Below are positions 25,029 to 31,427 of a stretch of 32,117 nucleotides of DNA, piece by piece. The DNA lies in the IMG/VR virus record IMGVR_UViG_3300047157_000004, positions 1 through 32,117 of that record; one strand, written 5' to 3'. The DNA is from a virus. The position numbers and the translations under genes were made by a program. Position 1 is the first letter of the stretch. Every line of letters starts with the position of its first letter. A model generated the notes under the pieces. That model was not told where the DNA came from and ran no database searches. It saw only the letters and a program-made list of their open reading frames with translations.

Positions 25029-25424
25029 TTAGAATGGGATTGTGTCGTCATCAACGTCGAGATGTGCAGTGCTAACTTGCTGCGCTTGCTGCTGACCGCC
25101 ATGCTTCTGACTGATCTGCATAGAAAGATAGTTGTTATCATCCTTCTGTTTTTTCCAGCCCGCTATCTGCATCTGTGTGCGTGCAGCGTAGTCTTCCATT
25201 GGCCCAGAATAATCTGGTGCGTTGTCGTTGCCACGCTTGTCGTTCTCAAACAACACGCCTACCTTCTGGTAAACCTCAATGATCTTCATGCCACTCTTGG
25301 TTGTGTCTGCTACCAGTACGACCTTACGATCATTACCCTCTAGGTTTATCTTGCCCTGCAATATCATCTTCATGCTATCGAAAGGTTTGAATGCTGCGCC
25401 TGTATTCGTGTTATCATATGCCAT
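25029..25424 (-). CDS. SSB-like single-stranded DNA-binding protein
   Basis: 131 aa. The N-terminal two thirds are beta-rich (FDSMKMILQGKINLEGNDRK, VVLVADTTKSGMKIIEVYQK) and contain APDYSGP and AGWKKQKDDNNYLSM, reminiscent of compact OB-fold or DUF736-type proteins. A Gln-rich linker leads to DVDDDTIPF, the acidic tip that bacterial SSB uses to recruit partner proteins. AAAGGAG precedes the ATG. The context, beside an annealing protein and exonuclease, supports an SSB role. Confidence 0.75.
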   Translation of the reverse strand: MAYDNTNTGAAFKPFDSMKMILQGKINLEGNDRKVVLVADTTKSGMKIIEVYQKVGVLFENDKRGNDNAPDYSGPMEDYAARTQMQIAGWKKQKDDNNYLSMQISQKHGGQQQAQQVSTAHLDVDDDTIPF

Positions 25425-25437
25425 GCTTCTGGCTCCT

Positions 25438-25602
25438 TTATTTGTTTAATGTTTTGTGCGCAGCATTAATTCTGCGAACAAGTTCGTCTATAGTTTTTTG
25501 TTGTACCTTATCTCTTTCTTTATCTGGTGGGTACGTTACGCCTAGTGCCAGTAGTAAACACCTTGTGTCTACTAGTGACAATTTTATACCAACTCTAGGC
25601 AT
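25438..25602 (-). CDS. Small hypothetical protein, 54 aa
   Basis: The ATG overlaps the stop of the Rad52-like gene (TAATG). The product reads MPRVGIKLSLVDTRCLLLAL then VTYPPDKERDKVQQKTIDEL and ends TAA at 25438, 13 bases before the SSB-like start. The second half is a charged helix. Its tight coupling on both sides makes it a likely real gene, possibly a cofactor of the recombination proteins. Confidence 0.6.
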   Translation of the reverse strand: MPRVGIKLSLVDTRCLLLALGVTYPPDKERDKVQQKTIDELVRRINAAHKTLNK

Positions 25603-26054
25603 TACCAGCTACTACCAGCTGACTTAGTACCAGTGTCAGCTGCATATTTGTTGCCATCCATCTCACCTAGGAACACGTCAGCGTTACATCCGAGATGCGA
25701 TAGGGCTTTGGTTAGGCCATCAGTGACAGCCATCTTAGGTGCATCCTCGGCTAGTCTGCCTTTGGTTGCATCGAAGAACTTACGACACCCTGTGAAGGGG
25801 CCGAACATATTCATCTGCTCGCCATGCCAAACAGATATGTGTGCTAGTATACTGGCATCGCCATTACTTAGCTGCACTATTTCTGTATGTGACTGCCAGC
25901 CCCAGCCCACACCAACAGGGCCGAACTGCTCTGTCATCATGCGCACTTGGTATTGTGGATCGATAGCTGTAAAGCTACGCGACCCAAAGCTAACCTTCTT
26001 CAGATACTTGGGGTCTGACTTGGATAGCTTGTTCCATATATTTAGATTGTCCAT
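25602..26054 (-). CDS. Rad52-like single-strand annealing protein
   Basis: 150 aa. The pattern FTAIDPQYQVRMMTEQFGPV, VGWGWQSHTEIV, then KMAVTDGLTKALSHLGCNAD, fits the Rad52/22 (Sak-type) annealing family used by phages. TDGLTKALSHLG is the conserved C-terminal helix. It anneals ssDNA exposed by the neighbouring exonuclease. It is coupled to the exonuclease gene by TAATG and followed by an SSB-like protein. Erf or RecT families are less likely. Confidence 0.82.
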   Translation of the reverse strand: MDNLNIWNKLSKSDPKYLKKVSFGSRSFTAIDPQYQVRMMTEQFGPVGVGWGWQSHTEIVQLSNGDASILAHISVWHGEQMNMFGPFTGCRKFFDATKGRLAEDAPKMAVTDGLTKALSHLGCNADVFLGEMDGNKYAADTGTKSAGSSW

Positions 26055-26833
26055 TACTTGCTCCTCTTACTGATGCGTAATGCGCCACGTTTATCGCGGC
26101 GTATGGTTAATAAATCTGTGTAAACCTCACGTTCATTGTCGGCAACTATAGCTTTGAGATCTTTCTTAGCTGACTCGAATGACTTAGCTGCTGGTTCAAA
26201 CTCTATGTATTCTTGTGCTAAGTATGTGAAGTGATTGTCTGAACTAGCGTCACGTTTAATCATATCATCTATAGGTATCTGATTAATAGGTGATGCAATT
26301 GGTTGGTCGTGACCAATGGGTTCGTCGCCACTCTCGACGTGCGCCCAGAAATCAGTGCAAGCATCTAGCACTACACTTATATATGAGTCATGCTTCTTAA
26401 CGTATGCACATTCCCATCTGTTGTTACCAAAGAACACTGACATGTATGCACCATCCATATTGGATAGCCATAGATACAGTTGCACCTGTGCCATGTAGTA
26501 GTCGCACACCTTGTCTAATGTATTGTGTGCGAACGTATGCTTGGCTTCAACAAGATCGTTAGTATCTTCAAGCACACCATCAAGCGTACCTATATACGGC
26601 ACGCCATTGTGTGTGCGTGTGTACTTGTCTTGCTTCTCTAATATTTTTTTGCTGTACTCTTTCTCAAACCAACCGAGGTTCATGTCCTCTGTTTGTATGC
26701 CCATCTGTACTGCTACTTTGTGTGACAAATCTTCTGGCTCAACAAGGCCACGTTTGATTTGCCATAGCTCATACCAGTTGCCGTTCATTATTTTGACAGC
26801 GTCACTGCCGCCAATAAATCCTTTACGTTCCAT
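26054..26833 (-). CDS. YqaJ / lambda-exo type recombination exonuclease
   Basis: 259 aa of the PD-(D/E)XK fold. IGGSDA (residues 7-12), GTLDGVL with D85, VEAKH with E96 and K98, and YYMAQVQLYL with Q116/Q118 are the YqaJ signature and metal-binding residues. It resects dsDNA ends so that the Rad52-like protein downstream can anneal strands. AGGAG precedes the ATG. The two genes form a phage recombinase pair like Red alpha and beta. Confidence 0.88.
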   Translation of the reverse strand: MERKGFIGGSDAVKIMNGNWYELWQIKRGLVEPEDLSHKVAVQMGIQTEDMNLGWFEKEYSKKILEKQDKYTRTHNGVPYIGTLDGVLEDTNDLVEAKHTFAHNTLDKVCDYYMAQVQLYLWLSNMDGAYMSVFFGNNRWECAYVKKHDSYISVVLDACTDFWAHVESGDEPIGHDQPIASPINQIPIDDMIKRDASSDNHFTYLAQEYIEFEPAAKSFESAKKDLKAIVADNEREVYTDLLTIRRDKRGALRISKRSK

Positions 26834-26860
26834 TTTTATTCTCCTCTTATATGTACTTGT

Positions 26861-27346
26861 CTACTGCATTGTTGCAGTAGGATCAAGATATTTATTGAAG
26901 TCTGAGTCAACGAGATCTGTGTCAAGCAGCAGTCGTTGTCGATAGATAGAGTCAGGGTTGAGAATCCAATCTGGTATTGCGCCGCCAGATTTGATTCGCT
27001 TGACCATGAGTATAGCTGCATCGAGATTGCTCTGTGATGTCACCTTCAAGCTCTCGGTATTGCGAGAGTATTCTTCTACAGCTGTCTTCGTTGACATAAC
27101 AAACGTCTTGATTGTCGGCCACGTACGCGAAGCTTGATACTGTCGGACGTGACCATCGATCTTTTTTAATACGACCTCGAGATCTATCTTCTCGAATGTC
27201 GTAGGTATATTACTGTTGATGTCCTCGACAATAAGCTGCAGCTCTTGACCTAGTGTGTCACGATCCATGCTAGATGGTGGCGTGTAGCGTTTTAAGATAC
27301 CTTGCAGCCAGCTACCTATCATTGATGTGCGTTGGTTGTAGTCCAT
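26861..27346 (-). CDS. Hypothetical protein after replication initiator
   Basis: 161 aa, helical and mixed charge (MIGSWLQGILKRYTPPSSMD, FEKIDLEVVLKKIDGHVRQY, SLKVTSQSNLDAAILMVKRI). No Walker motif, so not an ATPase loader of DnaC type. The position right after an O-like initiator is where lambda has its helicase loader P, so a loader role by another fold is conceivable, but this is inference from context only. AAGGAG precedes the ATG. Confidence 0.6.
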   Translation of the reverse strand: MDYNQRTSMIGSWLQGILKRYTPPSSMDRDTLGQELQLIVEDINSNIPTTFEKIDLEVVLKKIDGHVRQYQASRTWPTIKTFVMSTKTAVEEYSRNTESLKVTSQSNLDAAILMVKRIKSGGAIPDWILNPDSIYRQRLLLDTDLVDSDFNKYLDPTATMQ

Positions 27347-27349
27347 ATG

Positions 27350-28021
27350 TTACTCCTTATCTATGGCTAATTTTTTTTGTGACATATCATTGATGATGTC
27401 GTCTAAGAAATCTGTGTTGGTTCTGCTGCTTGGTGCAACATCTTCTATATCATCTTCCCACCTCTCGCCATTGAGCCATGTCGTAGGGTGAGGGATGAAC
27501 TGTTTGTCTGTGCCTTGAGTAGCATCAGCAAATTTCTTAACGGCAGTAAGAATTGCAATAGGATCTGCAATCTTACATGCCTTATCGAATGCCTTGCGAG
27601 CGTGTCCCTTTGCTATTTTGCGTGGGTACGCAGACCAGAACGCATCGAAGGGGGGTGTCTGTGTGACACTCCAAGTAGTATTACTATTACTATTAATATC
27701 TATTACATTAGATATAACTTGGGGTGTCTGTGTGACACGGGTATCTTTCATATCATCCTCCATTAAATGTTTGAATCTATACACACTAGCTACGCCAGTA
27801 CGTCCAGACTTTCTTGTTAGGTAATCGTTATCTATGCACCAGTTGATAGCACGTATGACTGTGCTTCTACTCAAGCCAGTTGTCTTGACTAAAGTTGGTA
27901 TGCTTGGGAAGCACTCGCCATTTAAATCTGTATATCTAGCTAGCACAATTAAAATATATTTTGCATTAGGATTGTTTACTTGCCAATCAATAACATCTCG
28001 TAGTAATATGTCCGCGTACAT
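27350..28021 (-). CDS. Replication initiator, lambda O / DnaD-like winged HTH
   Basis: 223 aa. Residues 15-75 form a winged HTH (YILIVLARYTDLNGECFPSI, TLVKTTGLSRSTVIRAINWC). A low-complexity linker, where the origin repeats are encoded, follows, and then a C-terminal FDAFWSAYPRKIAKGHARKA and FIPHPTTWLNGERWEDD module found in phage primosomal O/DnaT-like proteins. It probably binds the origin and recruits host helicase. The gene starts after a large hairpin (28059-28097). Confidence 0.85.
   Translation of the reverse strand: MYADILLRDVIDWQVNNPNAKYILIVLARYTDLNGECFPSIPTLVKTTGLSRSTVIRAINWCIDNDYLTRKSGRTGVASVYRFKHLMEDDMKDTRVTQTPQVISNVIDINSNSNTTWSVTQTPPFDAFWSAYPRKIAKGHARKAFDKACKIADPIAILTAVKKFADATQGTDKQFIPHPTTWLNGERWEDDIEDVAPSSRTNTDFLDDIINDMSQKKLAIDKE
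27652..27738. other. Candidate replication origin inside the initiator gene
   Basis: Two identical 18-bp direct repeats (GGGGTGTCTGTGTGACAC) occupy 27652-27669 and 27721-27738, 69 bp apart. Each contains the dyad GTGTC-TGTGT-GACAC. Between them is a strongly AT-rich stretch with ATTACT/ATTAAT runs. Iterons with inner dyads beside AT-rich DNA within the initiator gene are the layout of the lambda origin. The repeats encode the duplicate peptide VTQTP in the linker. Confidence 0.7.
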
Positions 28022-28058
28022 TAGGTCTTTCCATTTCTTAATGTCCTCTTACCTGTTG

Positions 28059-28097
28059 AACCTCTGATAATAATTCACGCCCATATTATCAGAGGTT
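28059..28097. other. 14-bp perfect hairpin upstream of initiator gene
   Basis: AACCTCTGATAATA (28059-28072) pairs exactly with TATTATCAGAGGTT (28084-28097) around an 11-base loop. It lies between the HTH gene at 28089-28292, whose stop it covers, and the replication initiator start at 28021. No U-run follows on the minus strand, so an attenuator, RNA processing site or protein-binding dyad fits better than a terminator. Confidence 0.65.
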
Positions 28098-28292
28098 TAC
28101 TTTTGTGTATTCAGCAACACGCTTGCCGTTACTTACTGTAATCATTTCTTTCATAAAAGGATAGCCACTTTCTTTTAGCTCATGCATGCGTGATGCTAAT
28201 CTAAAGCAGCCATATAATTTTAATGCTTCAAATGCTGTGATAGAATTGCCTTCATCAAGGTGTGCTTTAATCATCTTCGTTTGGTTTTCCAT
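28089..28292 (-). CDS. Small HTH protein, 67 aa
   Basis: MENQTKMIKAHLDEGNSITA, then FEALKLYGCFRLASRMHELK, matches the short helix-turn-helix family (HTH_55 type) seen in phage early regions. A C-terminal VSNGKRVAEYTKV forms the wing. It overlaps the resolvase gene by 26 bases. Likely a transcription regulator or DNA-binding accessory. Confidence 0.75.
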   Translation of the reverse strand: MENQTKMIKAHLDEGNSITAFEALKLYGCFRLASRMHELKESGYPFMKEMITVSNGKRVAEYTKVNL

Positions 28293-28608
28293 TTGTCTCT
28301 CCTAGTAAGTGTTCAAATAATTCCGCTGGCATAATGACCAGGGACTGTGGTTTGCCTGTCTTTCTTTTGTAGAAGGCTATGTCCCTACCATCCAGCACAG
28401 TGAATGGGCTAGGGAAATTAGATTTGTCTCGATACTTTACCTCGGCTACCAGCTTTCGTCCGCCCAGTGTGACGTGGATGTCACCACTCCACTCTCCTCC
28501 GAGCGCACCCGAGAGGGGGACGCGGTAGTTTTCGATGCCGATTTTATCGAGCCATTCGCAGAATCTTTTTTCGTGGTAGATTCCTTTAGACTTATTTTTG
28601 TTTGCCAT
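28267..28608 (-). CDS. Holliday junction resolvase, Hjc-like
   Basis: 113 aa. KGIYHEKRFCEWLDKIGIEN with E13, YRVPLSGALGGEWSGDIHVT with D43, and VAEVKYRDKSN with E56 and K58 form the PD-(D/E)XK nuclease core of Hjc-type resolvases. It would resolve branched DNA from recombination or concatemers before packaging. GAGGAG precedes the ATG. The start region overlaps the zinc-finger gene upstream. Confidence 0.82.
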   Translation of the reverse strand: MANKNKSKGIYHEKRFCEWLDKIGIENYRVPLSGALGGEWSGDIHVTLGGRKLVAEVKYRDKSNFPSPFTVLDGRDIAFYKRKTGKPQSLVIMPAELFEHLLGETNGKPNEDD

Positions 28609-28733
28609 GTTTGCTCCTCATAACAGGTCATACATATGGTATGGTACGTGGCTGGATTAGTTGTCGCCATAATCTGCACAAAAAATTCAGTGCGTTGATC
28701 GCAAGCATCACAAGGATATGTTACTTGATTCAA
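28446..28733 (-). CDS. Small CxxC zinc-finger-type protein overlapping the resolvase
   Basis: From TTG at 28733 (TTG 28766 is another option) the frame reads YPCDACDQRTEFFV then CMTCYEEQ, two CxxC pairs typical of a small zinc ribbon. Beyond 28608 the frame lies wholly inside the resolvase gene and becomes Ser/Thr/Lys-rich, without family character. The first 42 residues look genuine, while the tail may be a frame-break artefact or an unusually long overlap. Confidence 0.45.
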   Translation of the reverse strand: MNQVTYPCDACDQRTEFFVQIMATTNPATYHTICMTCYEEQTWQTKISLKESTTKKDSANGSIKSASKTTASPSRVRSEESGVVTSTSHWADESW

Positions 28734-28977
28734 TATCTTTCGTGCTGATTTCGATCTGACAGCCAAGTGCTTCTACCCAACAAGCGAACATGAAACCAGA
28801 GGGAACACGCTTGTACTGCTCCCACTTGTGAATCAATGATGGCGTACAACCTATAGTAAATGCAAGACCTTCTTGTGATATACCTAATTGATTGCGTCTA
28901 TCAATCAGACTTGTAATCATTTCGTCATACGTTGTGGTAACATATGTATCTTGCTTATAGTTTGGAAACTTTTGCAT
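28708..28977 (-). CDS. XRE-family HTH regulator
   Basis: 89 aa. MITSLIDRRNQLGISQEGLA then FTIGCTPSLIHKWEQYKRVP is the lambda-repressor-like HTH: helix, SQEGLA turn, recognition helix SLIHKWE. There is no protease or oligomerisation domain, so it may be a small Cro-like regulator of early genes. The start overlaps the preceding gene by 23 bases. Confidence 0.8.
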   Translation of the reverse strand: MQKFPNYKQDTYVTTTYDEMITSLIDRRNQLGISQEGLAFTIGCTPSLIHKWEQYKRVPSGFMFACWVEALGCQIEISTKDIESSNISL

Positions 28978-29194
28978 TCAGTCTACGCTTATCCTTGCTT
29001 GTAGGATACGCACCTTCCATCAGCTCCATCATTCTTATAACTTTTACAGCAGTATCATATCTCAATTCAGTGCTGCCATTTAATGTACGATAGTACGTTG
29101 ACGTTGGCAGTCCAGCCTTGGTGAATACCCTATGCAAAGGGATGTCAAATCCCTTATGCTTTTCCTGTATCATATCCCAATAACTTTGTATCAT
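28955..29194 (-). CDS. Small DNA-binding-type protein, 79 aa
   Basis: ATG at 29194 is chosen (a TTG at 29212 adds six residues). The product MIQSYWDMIQEKHKGFDIPL, HRVFTKAGLPTSTYYRTLNG, TELRYDTAVKVIRMMELMEG has the spacing of a Cro/C1-type HTH (FTKAGLPTSTYYR as turn and recognition helix). It ends in a basic tail. It precedes the XRE gene, so the two may act as a regulator pair. A 6-bp hairpin (29194-29211) covers the start codon. Confidence 0.65.
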   Translation of the reverse strand: MIQSYWDMIQEKHKGFDIPLHRVFTKAGLPTSTYYRTLNGSTELRYDTAVKVIRMMELMEGAYPTSKDKRRLNAKVSKL

Positions 29195-29212
29195 GCTGCG
29201 GTTATGCAGCAA

Positions 29213-29383
29213 TCAGTCAAGCCAGTCAAGTTCATCCATCTCAACGTAGCCTTTTCCGCTACAGTTATTGCATGATCTTAATGGTATGTCATCGTTGAGG
29301 CTGGCGTAAACTATCACGCCAGTACCATCACACTCAGGACAATTGTTATACTTAGCTACAACTTCAGAATGGTATTGTGTCAT
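29213..29383 (-). CDS. DnaJ-type zinc-finger mini-protein, 56 aa
   Basis: ATG at 29383 with CAGGAGAT upstream fixes the start. C15-P-E-C18-D-G-T-G and C38-N-N-C41-S-G-K-G are two CxxCxGxG half-sites of a DnaJ-like zinc finger. The C-terminus is acidic. Such proteins are common in phage early operons and may bind single-stranded nucleic acid or partner proteins. Confidence 0.75.
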   Translation of the reverse strand: MTQYHSEVVAKYNNCPECDGTGVIVYASLNDDIPLRSCNNCSGKGYVEMDELDWLD

Positions 29384-29588
29384 GTAAATCTCCTGTGTTT
29401 TGATTATCCTCCCATGCTTTAGTTGCACGTTCAAGAAATTTCTTGCGCACAAATTTAGGATTAGTTTTCTCTAGCGCATCAGCTATATCTATGAGGTGAG
29501 AAGGCCAAGCAACCATTGGGCCCATCAGATCTGCTATAAATTCATAGTGCTGCCGTGTCATTGGCGGTGTTTTAATTGTGTGTTTCAT
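29364..29588 (-). CDS. Small protein with SSB-tip-like C-terminus, 74 aa
   Basis: ATG at 29588 with GGGAGG upstream. The product reads MKHTIKTPPMTRQHYEFIAD, LIDIADALEKTNPKFVRKKF and ends LHDTIPF. The final DTIPF is the same as in the SSB-like protein encoded at 25029-25424 and resembles the protein-docking tip of bacterial SSB. The helical body does not look like an OB fold. It may mimic or compete for SSB-tip partners. Confidence 0.65.
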   Translation of the reverse strand: MKHTIKTPPMTRQHYEFIADLMGPMVAWPSHLIDIADALEKTNPKFVRKKFLERATKAWEDNQNTGDLHDTIPF

Positions 29589-29751
29589 CTGGCTTTGCCT
29601 CCCATACGAGTTGCTTATTATTATCAAAGTGCATTGTTATATATTCATCATTGCCTTTGGTATCAGTTATCTTAAGCTCAAGAGCAGTAAAATCTTTGAA
29701 GACTTTACGCACTTGTGTAATCTTACTTACATTCATAATAGTTATATTCAT
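29572..29751 (-). CDS. Small hypothetical protein, 59 aa
   Basis: The ATG at 29751 overlaps the previous stop (TAATG). The product reads MNITIMNVSKITQVRKVFKD then LELKITDTKGNDEYITMHF and ends TAA at 29572, overlapping the next gene by 17 bases. An alpha-beta pattern. Similar short phage early proteins exist, function unknown. Confidence 0.65.
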   Translation of the reverse strand: MNITIMNVSKITQVRKVFKDFTALELKITDTKGNDEYITMHFDNNKQLVWEAKPDETHN

Positions 29752-30008
29752 TATATGTCCTTTGTAATAATAGGTTCTGGTCTGTCTTGGTACTCTGCTT
29801 TGAGACTATATCGACCAGCATCATGCGTGTCGTTCCATTGTCTACAAAAATCTATTGCCTCTTGCTCGGTGAAGAAAGCATGTGTTTCACTGCCTACTGC
29901 ATTCTTAAAATAGAAATCCTTTTCACCAGCATGCGGTTCTAAACCATTAGGCCAATCAGGATTGTCCTTCCACCATGTACGTTGGAAGCAATCATATATA
30001 TCTATCAT
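29751..30008 (-). CDS. Hypothetical early protein, 85 aa
   Basis: MIDIYDCFQRTWWKDNPDWP begins a Trp-rich N-terminus, followed by FFTEQEAIDFCRQWNDTHDA, a pattern seen in small phage proteins that follow an 'EAI-FCR' helix. No enzyme motif. It is coupled by ATGA at its start and by TAATG at its end. Function unknown. Confidence 0.65.
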   Translation of the reverse strand: MIDIYDCFQRTWWKDNPDWPNGLEPHAGEKDFYFKNAVGSETHAFFTEQEAIDFCRQWNDTHDAGRYSLKAEYQDRPEPIITKDI

Positions 30009-30181
30009 TGCTCATCCTCCTGTTTGTTGTTTTCTACAATAAAGTTTTTGATTTGCATTGCAGATATAATTGCATATGGTTTGTCATCTGCATTGGGTTC
30101 ATAAATGTATTTCATTATTGTGTTGAACAAATAATCTAACGCCTCGTAATCAGGCGTGTTAAACATGTTATCAATTTTCAT
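30005..30181 (-). CDS. Hypothetical early protein, about 58 aa
   Basis: I choose the ATG at 30181 because GGAG lies seven bases upstream; ATGs at 30193 and 30205 would add residues. The protein is acidic and helical (MKIDNMFNTPDYEALDYLFN, MKYIYEPNADDKPYAIISA). The end overlaps the next gene (ATGA). Function unknown. Confidence 0.55.
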   Translation of the reverse strand: MKIDNMFNTPDYEALDYLFNTIMKYIYEPNADDKPYAIISAMQIKNFIVENNKQEDEQ

Positions 30182-30264
30182 TTGATTCTCCATTTTGTTT
30201 TCCATTTCTATACAGTATGTTAGCACTAGCATACACGCAGTGCAAACAATTCCTTGGCGTGGCC

Positions 30265-30342
30265 TCAAAAGTACACACCAATAAACAAGGCAAGGCCAAG
30301 GGTTATACCCATGACCAAGCCTATGATTATATCTTTTATCAA
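30265..30342 (-). CDS. Possible 25-aa membrane micro-protein
   Basis: A TTG at 30342 overlaps the preceding stop (TTGA) and encodes MIKDIIIGLVMGITLGLALF, ending TGA at 30265. It is almost entirely one membrane span with a charged N-terminus. The gap between its neighbours is otherwise empty, which supports it. An in-frame ATG lies within it. Expression is unproven. Confidence 0.4.
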   Translation of the reverse strand: MIKDIIIGLVMGITLGLALFIGVYF

Positions 30343-30806
30343 AGCGTAATACCTAGCGAGGCTAAGTCTTGCGCTGTCTCTGAATCTATCTCTGTCGGTG
30401 CGCCATCTGGTGCTACGTTAGAGTTAGTAACAGTTGTATATACCTCTTCGTTCTCTGCCTGATACGCAAGCTGCGCATCATCTAGCTGGCCTTGAAGAAA
30501 CTCTACGTTGTATTGGTCAGCCTTGGCTTGAGCCAATGATGCTTGGTAGTTATTCTCTGAGATCTCGTCACCATTGCGGCGTCTTGCCCAATGTGATACC
30601 CAACCTTTTTGCTGATCGAGCCTACGTTCTTGTCTTGGTATCCAATACTCCAAGAAACGTATCTCTTGTTGTAGTTTCATCTTGCGCAAAAAGGTCATGC
30701 TATCTGCGTTGTACCAACCATCCTTGTCGGATAGTGTAGGTCTGTTGTTGAATAGTTCTGTGTTATTCACATATGTTTCTGTCATTGTTGTGATTAGATT
30801 TGTCAT
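30339..30806 (-). CDS. Hypothetical early protein with coiled-coil middle, 155 aa
   Basis: Starts MTNLITTMTETYVNNTELFN with AGAGGA upstream. The middle is charged and helical (LQQEIRFLEYWIPRQERRLD, QAKADQYNVEFLQGQLDDAQ), the end acidic. No known domain. It is the first long gene after the large inverted repeat at 30846-30925. Confidence 0.65.
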   Translation of the reverse strand: MTNLITTMTETYVNNTELFNNRPTLSDKDGWYNADSMTFLRKMKLQQEIRFLEYWIPRQERRLDQQKGWVSHWARRRNGDEISENNYQASLAQAKADQYNVEFLQGQLDDAQLAYQAENEEVYTTVTNSNVAPDGAPTEIDSETAQDLASLGITL

Positions 30807-30845
30807 TGTATATATCCTCTATATATTATTGTTTCTTATATCTCT

Positions 30846-30925
30846 GGCCAGCACCGAAGACTAATGATAGTCAAGGGCGCAAGCCAAAGGGAACCCTTGA
30901 CTATTGTTAGTCATCGGGGCAGGCG
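30846..30925. repeat. Large imperfect inverted repeat with nested dyads
   Basis: Arms 30846-30877 and 30894-30925 are 32 bases each. The inner 19 positions pair fully if two G-T wobbles are allowed, the outer part has a few mismatches, and the loop is 16 bases. Each arm contains its own dyad: GACTA-ATGA-TAGTC (30859-30872) and GACTA-TTGT-TAGTC (30899-30912). It fills the 126-base gap between two leftward genes. It may be a terminator, an RNA control element or a paired operator. Confidence 0.65.
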
Positions 30926-30939
30926 TACTTCTTATATCT

Positions 30940-31113
30940 TTATATTATTACTATCTCTTGTTCTTCTATTACGAAGAAAAGATCTAGGTCGTGCTGATAC
31001 TCAAGAGCTTCGGCTATAGTATGAGCTATTGTGTATGATTTATATCTACCTATTTCTTCTAGCTCTATCTCTGCTATGCCATCTGTGTATGGTAATCTAT
31101 TTACTGTATACAT
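30940..31113 (-). CDS. First leftward gene, small acidic protein, 57 aa
   Basis: ATG at 31113 with AAGAGGAAAG directly before it; an earlier start at 31140 lacks an RBS. The product MYTVNRLPYTDGIAEIELEE, then DLDLFFVIEEQEIVII, is acidic and beta-rich. As the first gene of the leftward operon it is likely expressed earliest, and such proteins often act on host factors, but no motif shows a target. Confidence 0.65.
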   Translation of the reverse strand: MYTVNRLPYTDGIAEIELEEIGRYKSYTIAHTIAEALEYQHDLDLFFVIEEQEIVII

Positions 31114-31139
31114 TGTCTTTCCTCTTATATTAATACTCA

Positions 31140-31156
31140 CACAAGACCACCTTGTG
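31140..31156. promoter_or_regulatory. Dyad, possible operator at leftward operon
   Basis: CACAAG-ACCAC-CTTGTG is a perfect 6-bp dyad with a 5-base spacer, 27 bases before the first leftward start codon. Operators of Cro or XRE-type proteins have this size, and two such regulators are encoded downstream. Binding is inference. Confidence 0.45.
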
Positions 31157-31179
31157 GATATGCCAATACATATGCACGG

Positions 31180-31194
31180 AAAATACTGTCAGTC
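31180..31194 (-). promoter_or_regulatory. Shared control motif, leftward copy
   Basis: On the minus strand this reads GACTGACAGTATTTT, matching 13 of 15 bases with the rightward copy at 31294-31308. It lies 67 bases before the leftward operon start. Its position and orientation suggest a promoter element or activator site. Confidence 0.5.
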
Positions 31195-31293
31195 ATTGGG
31201 ATTAAGCATAGCGACCATTTTTCTGAAGGAAAAATTGATAATCCCATTACCCCTCACGCGCAAATGAACACTTGTGAATGAGCATGTGGGGTT

Positions 31294-31308
31294 GACGGAC
31301 TGTATTTT
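31294..31308 (+). promoter_or_regulatory. Shared control motif, rightward copy
   Basis: GACGGACTGTATTTT, preceded by GTT so that TTGACG is formed. It points toward terS and matches the leftward copy at 31180-31194 in 13 of 15 positions. The two face away from each other about 100 bases apart. Confidence 0.5.
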
Positions 31309-31427
31309 ATGTTGCGAAGCGAGGCAGAATCCGCACGGGGGTTCATGTGTGTGTATGTTAATACATTCGCTCTCTGAATGGGGATGCTACTGAAACTCTG
31401 TTCTCGTTGATCGACATGGAATGCAGC

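Noticed and set aside
25062-26945. Several plus-strand frames over the exonuclease and annealing genes
   Set aside because: They are rich in Cys, Ser and Leu as expected of antisense shadows, and the minus-strand proteins have clear family motifs.
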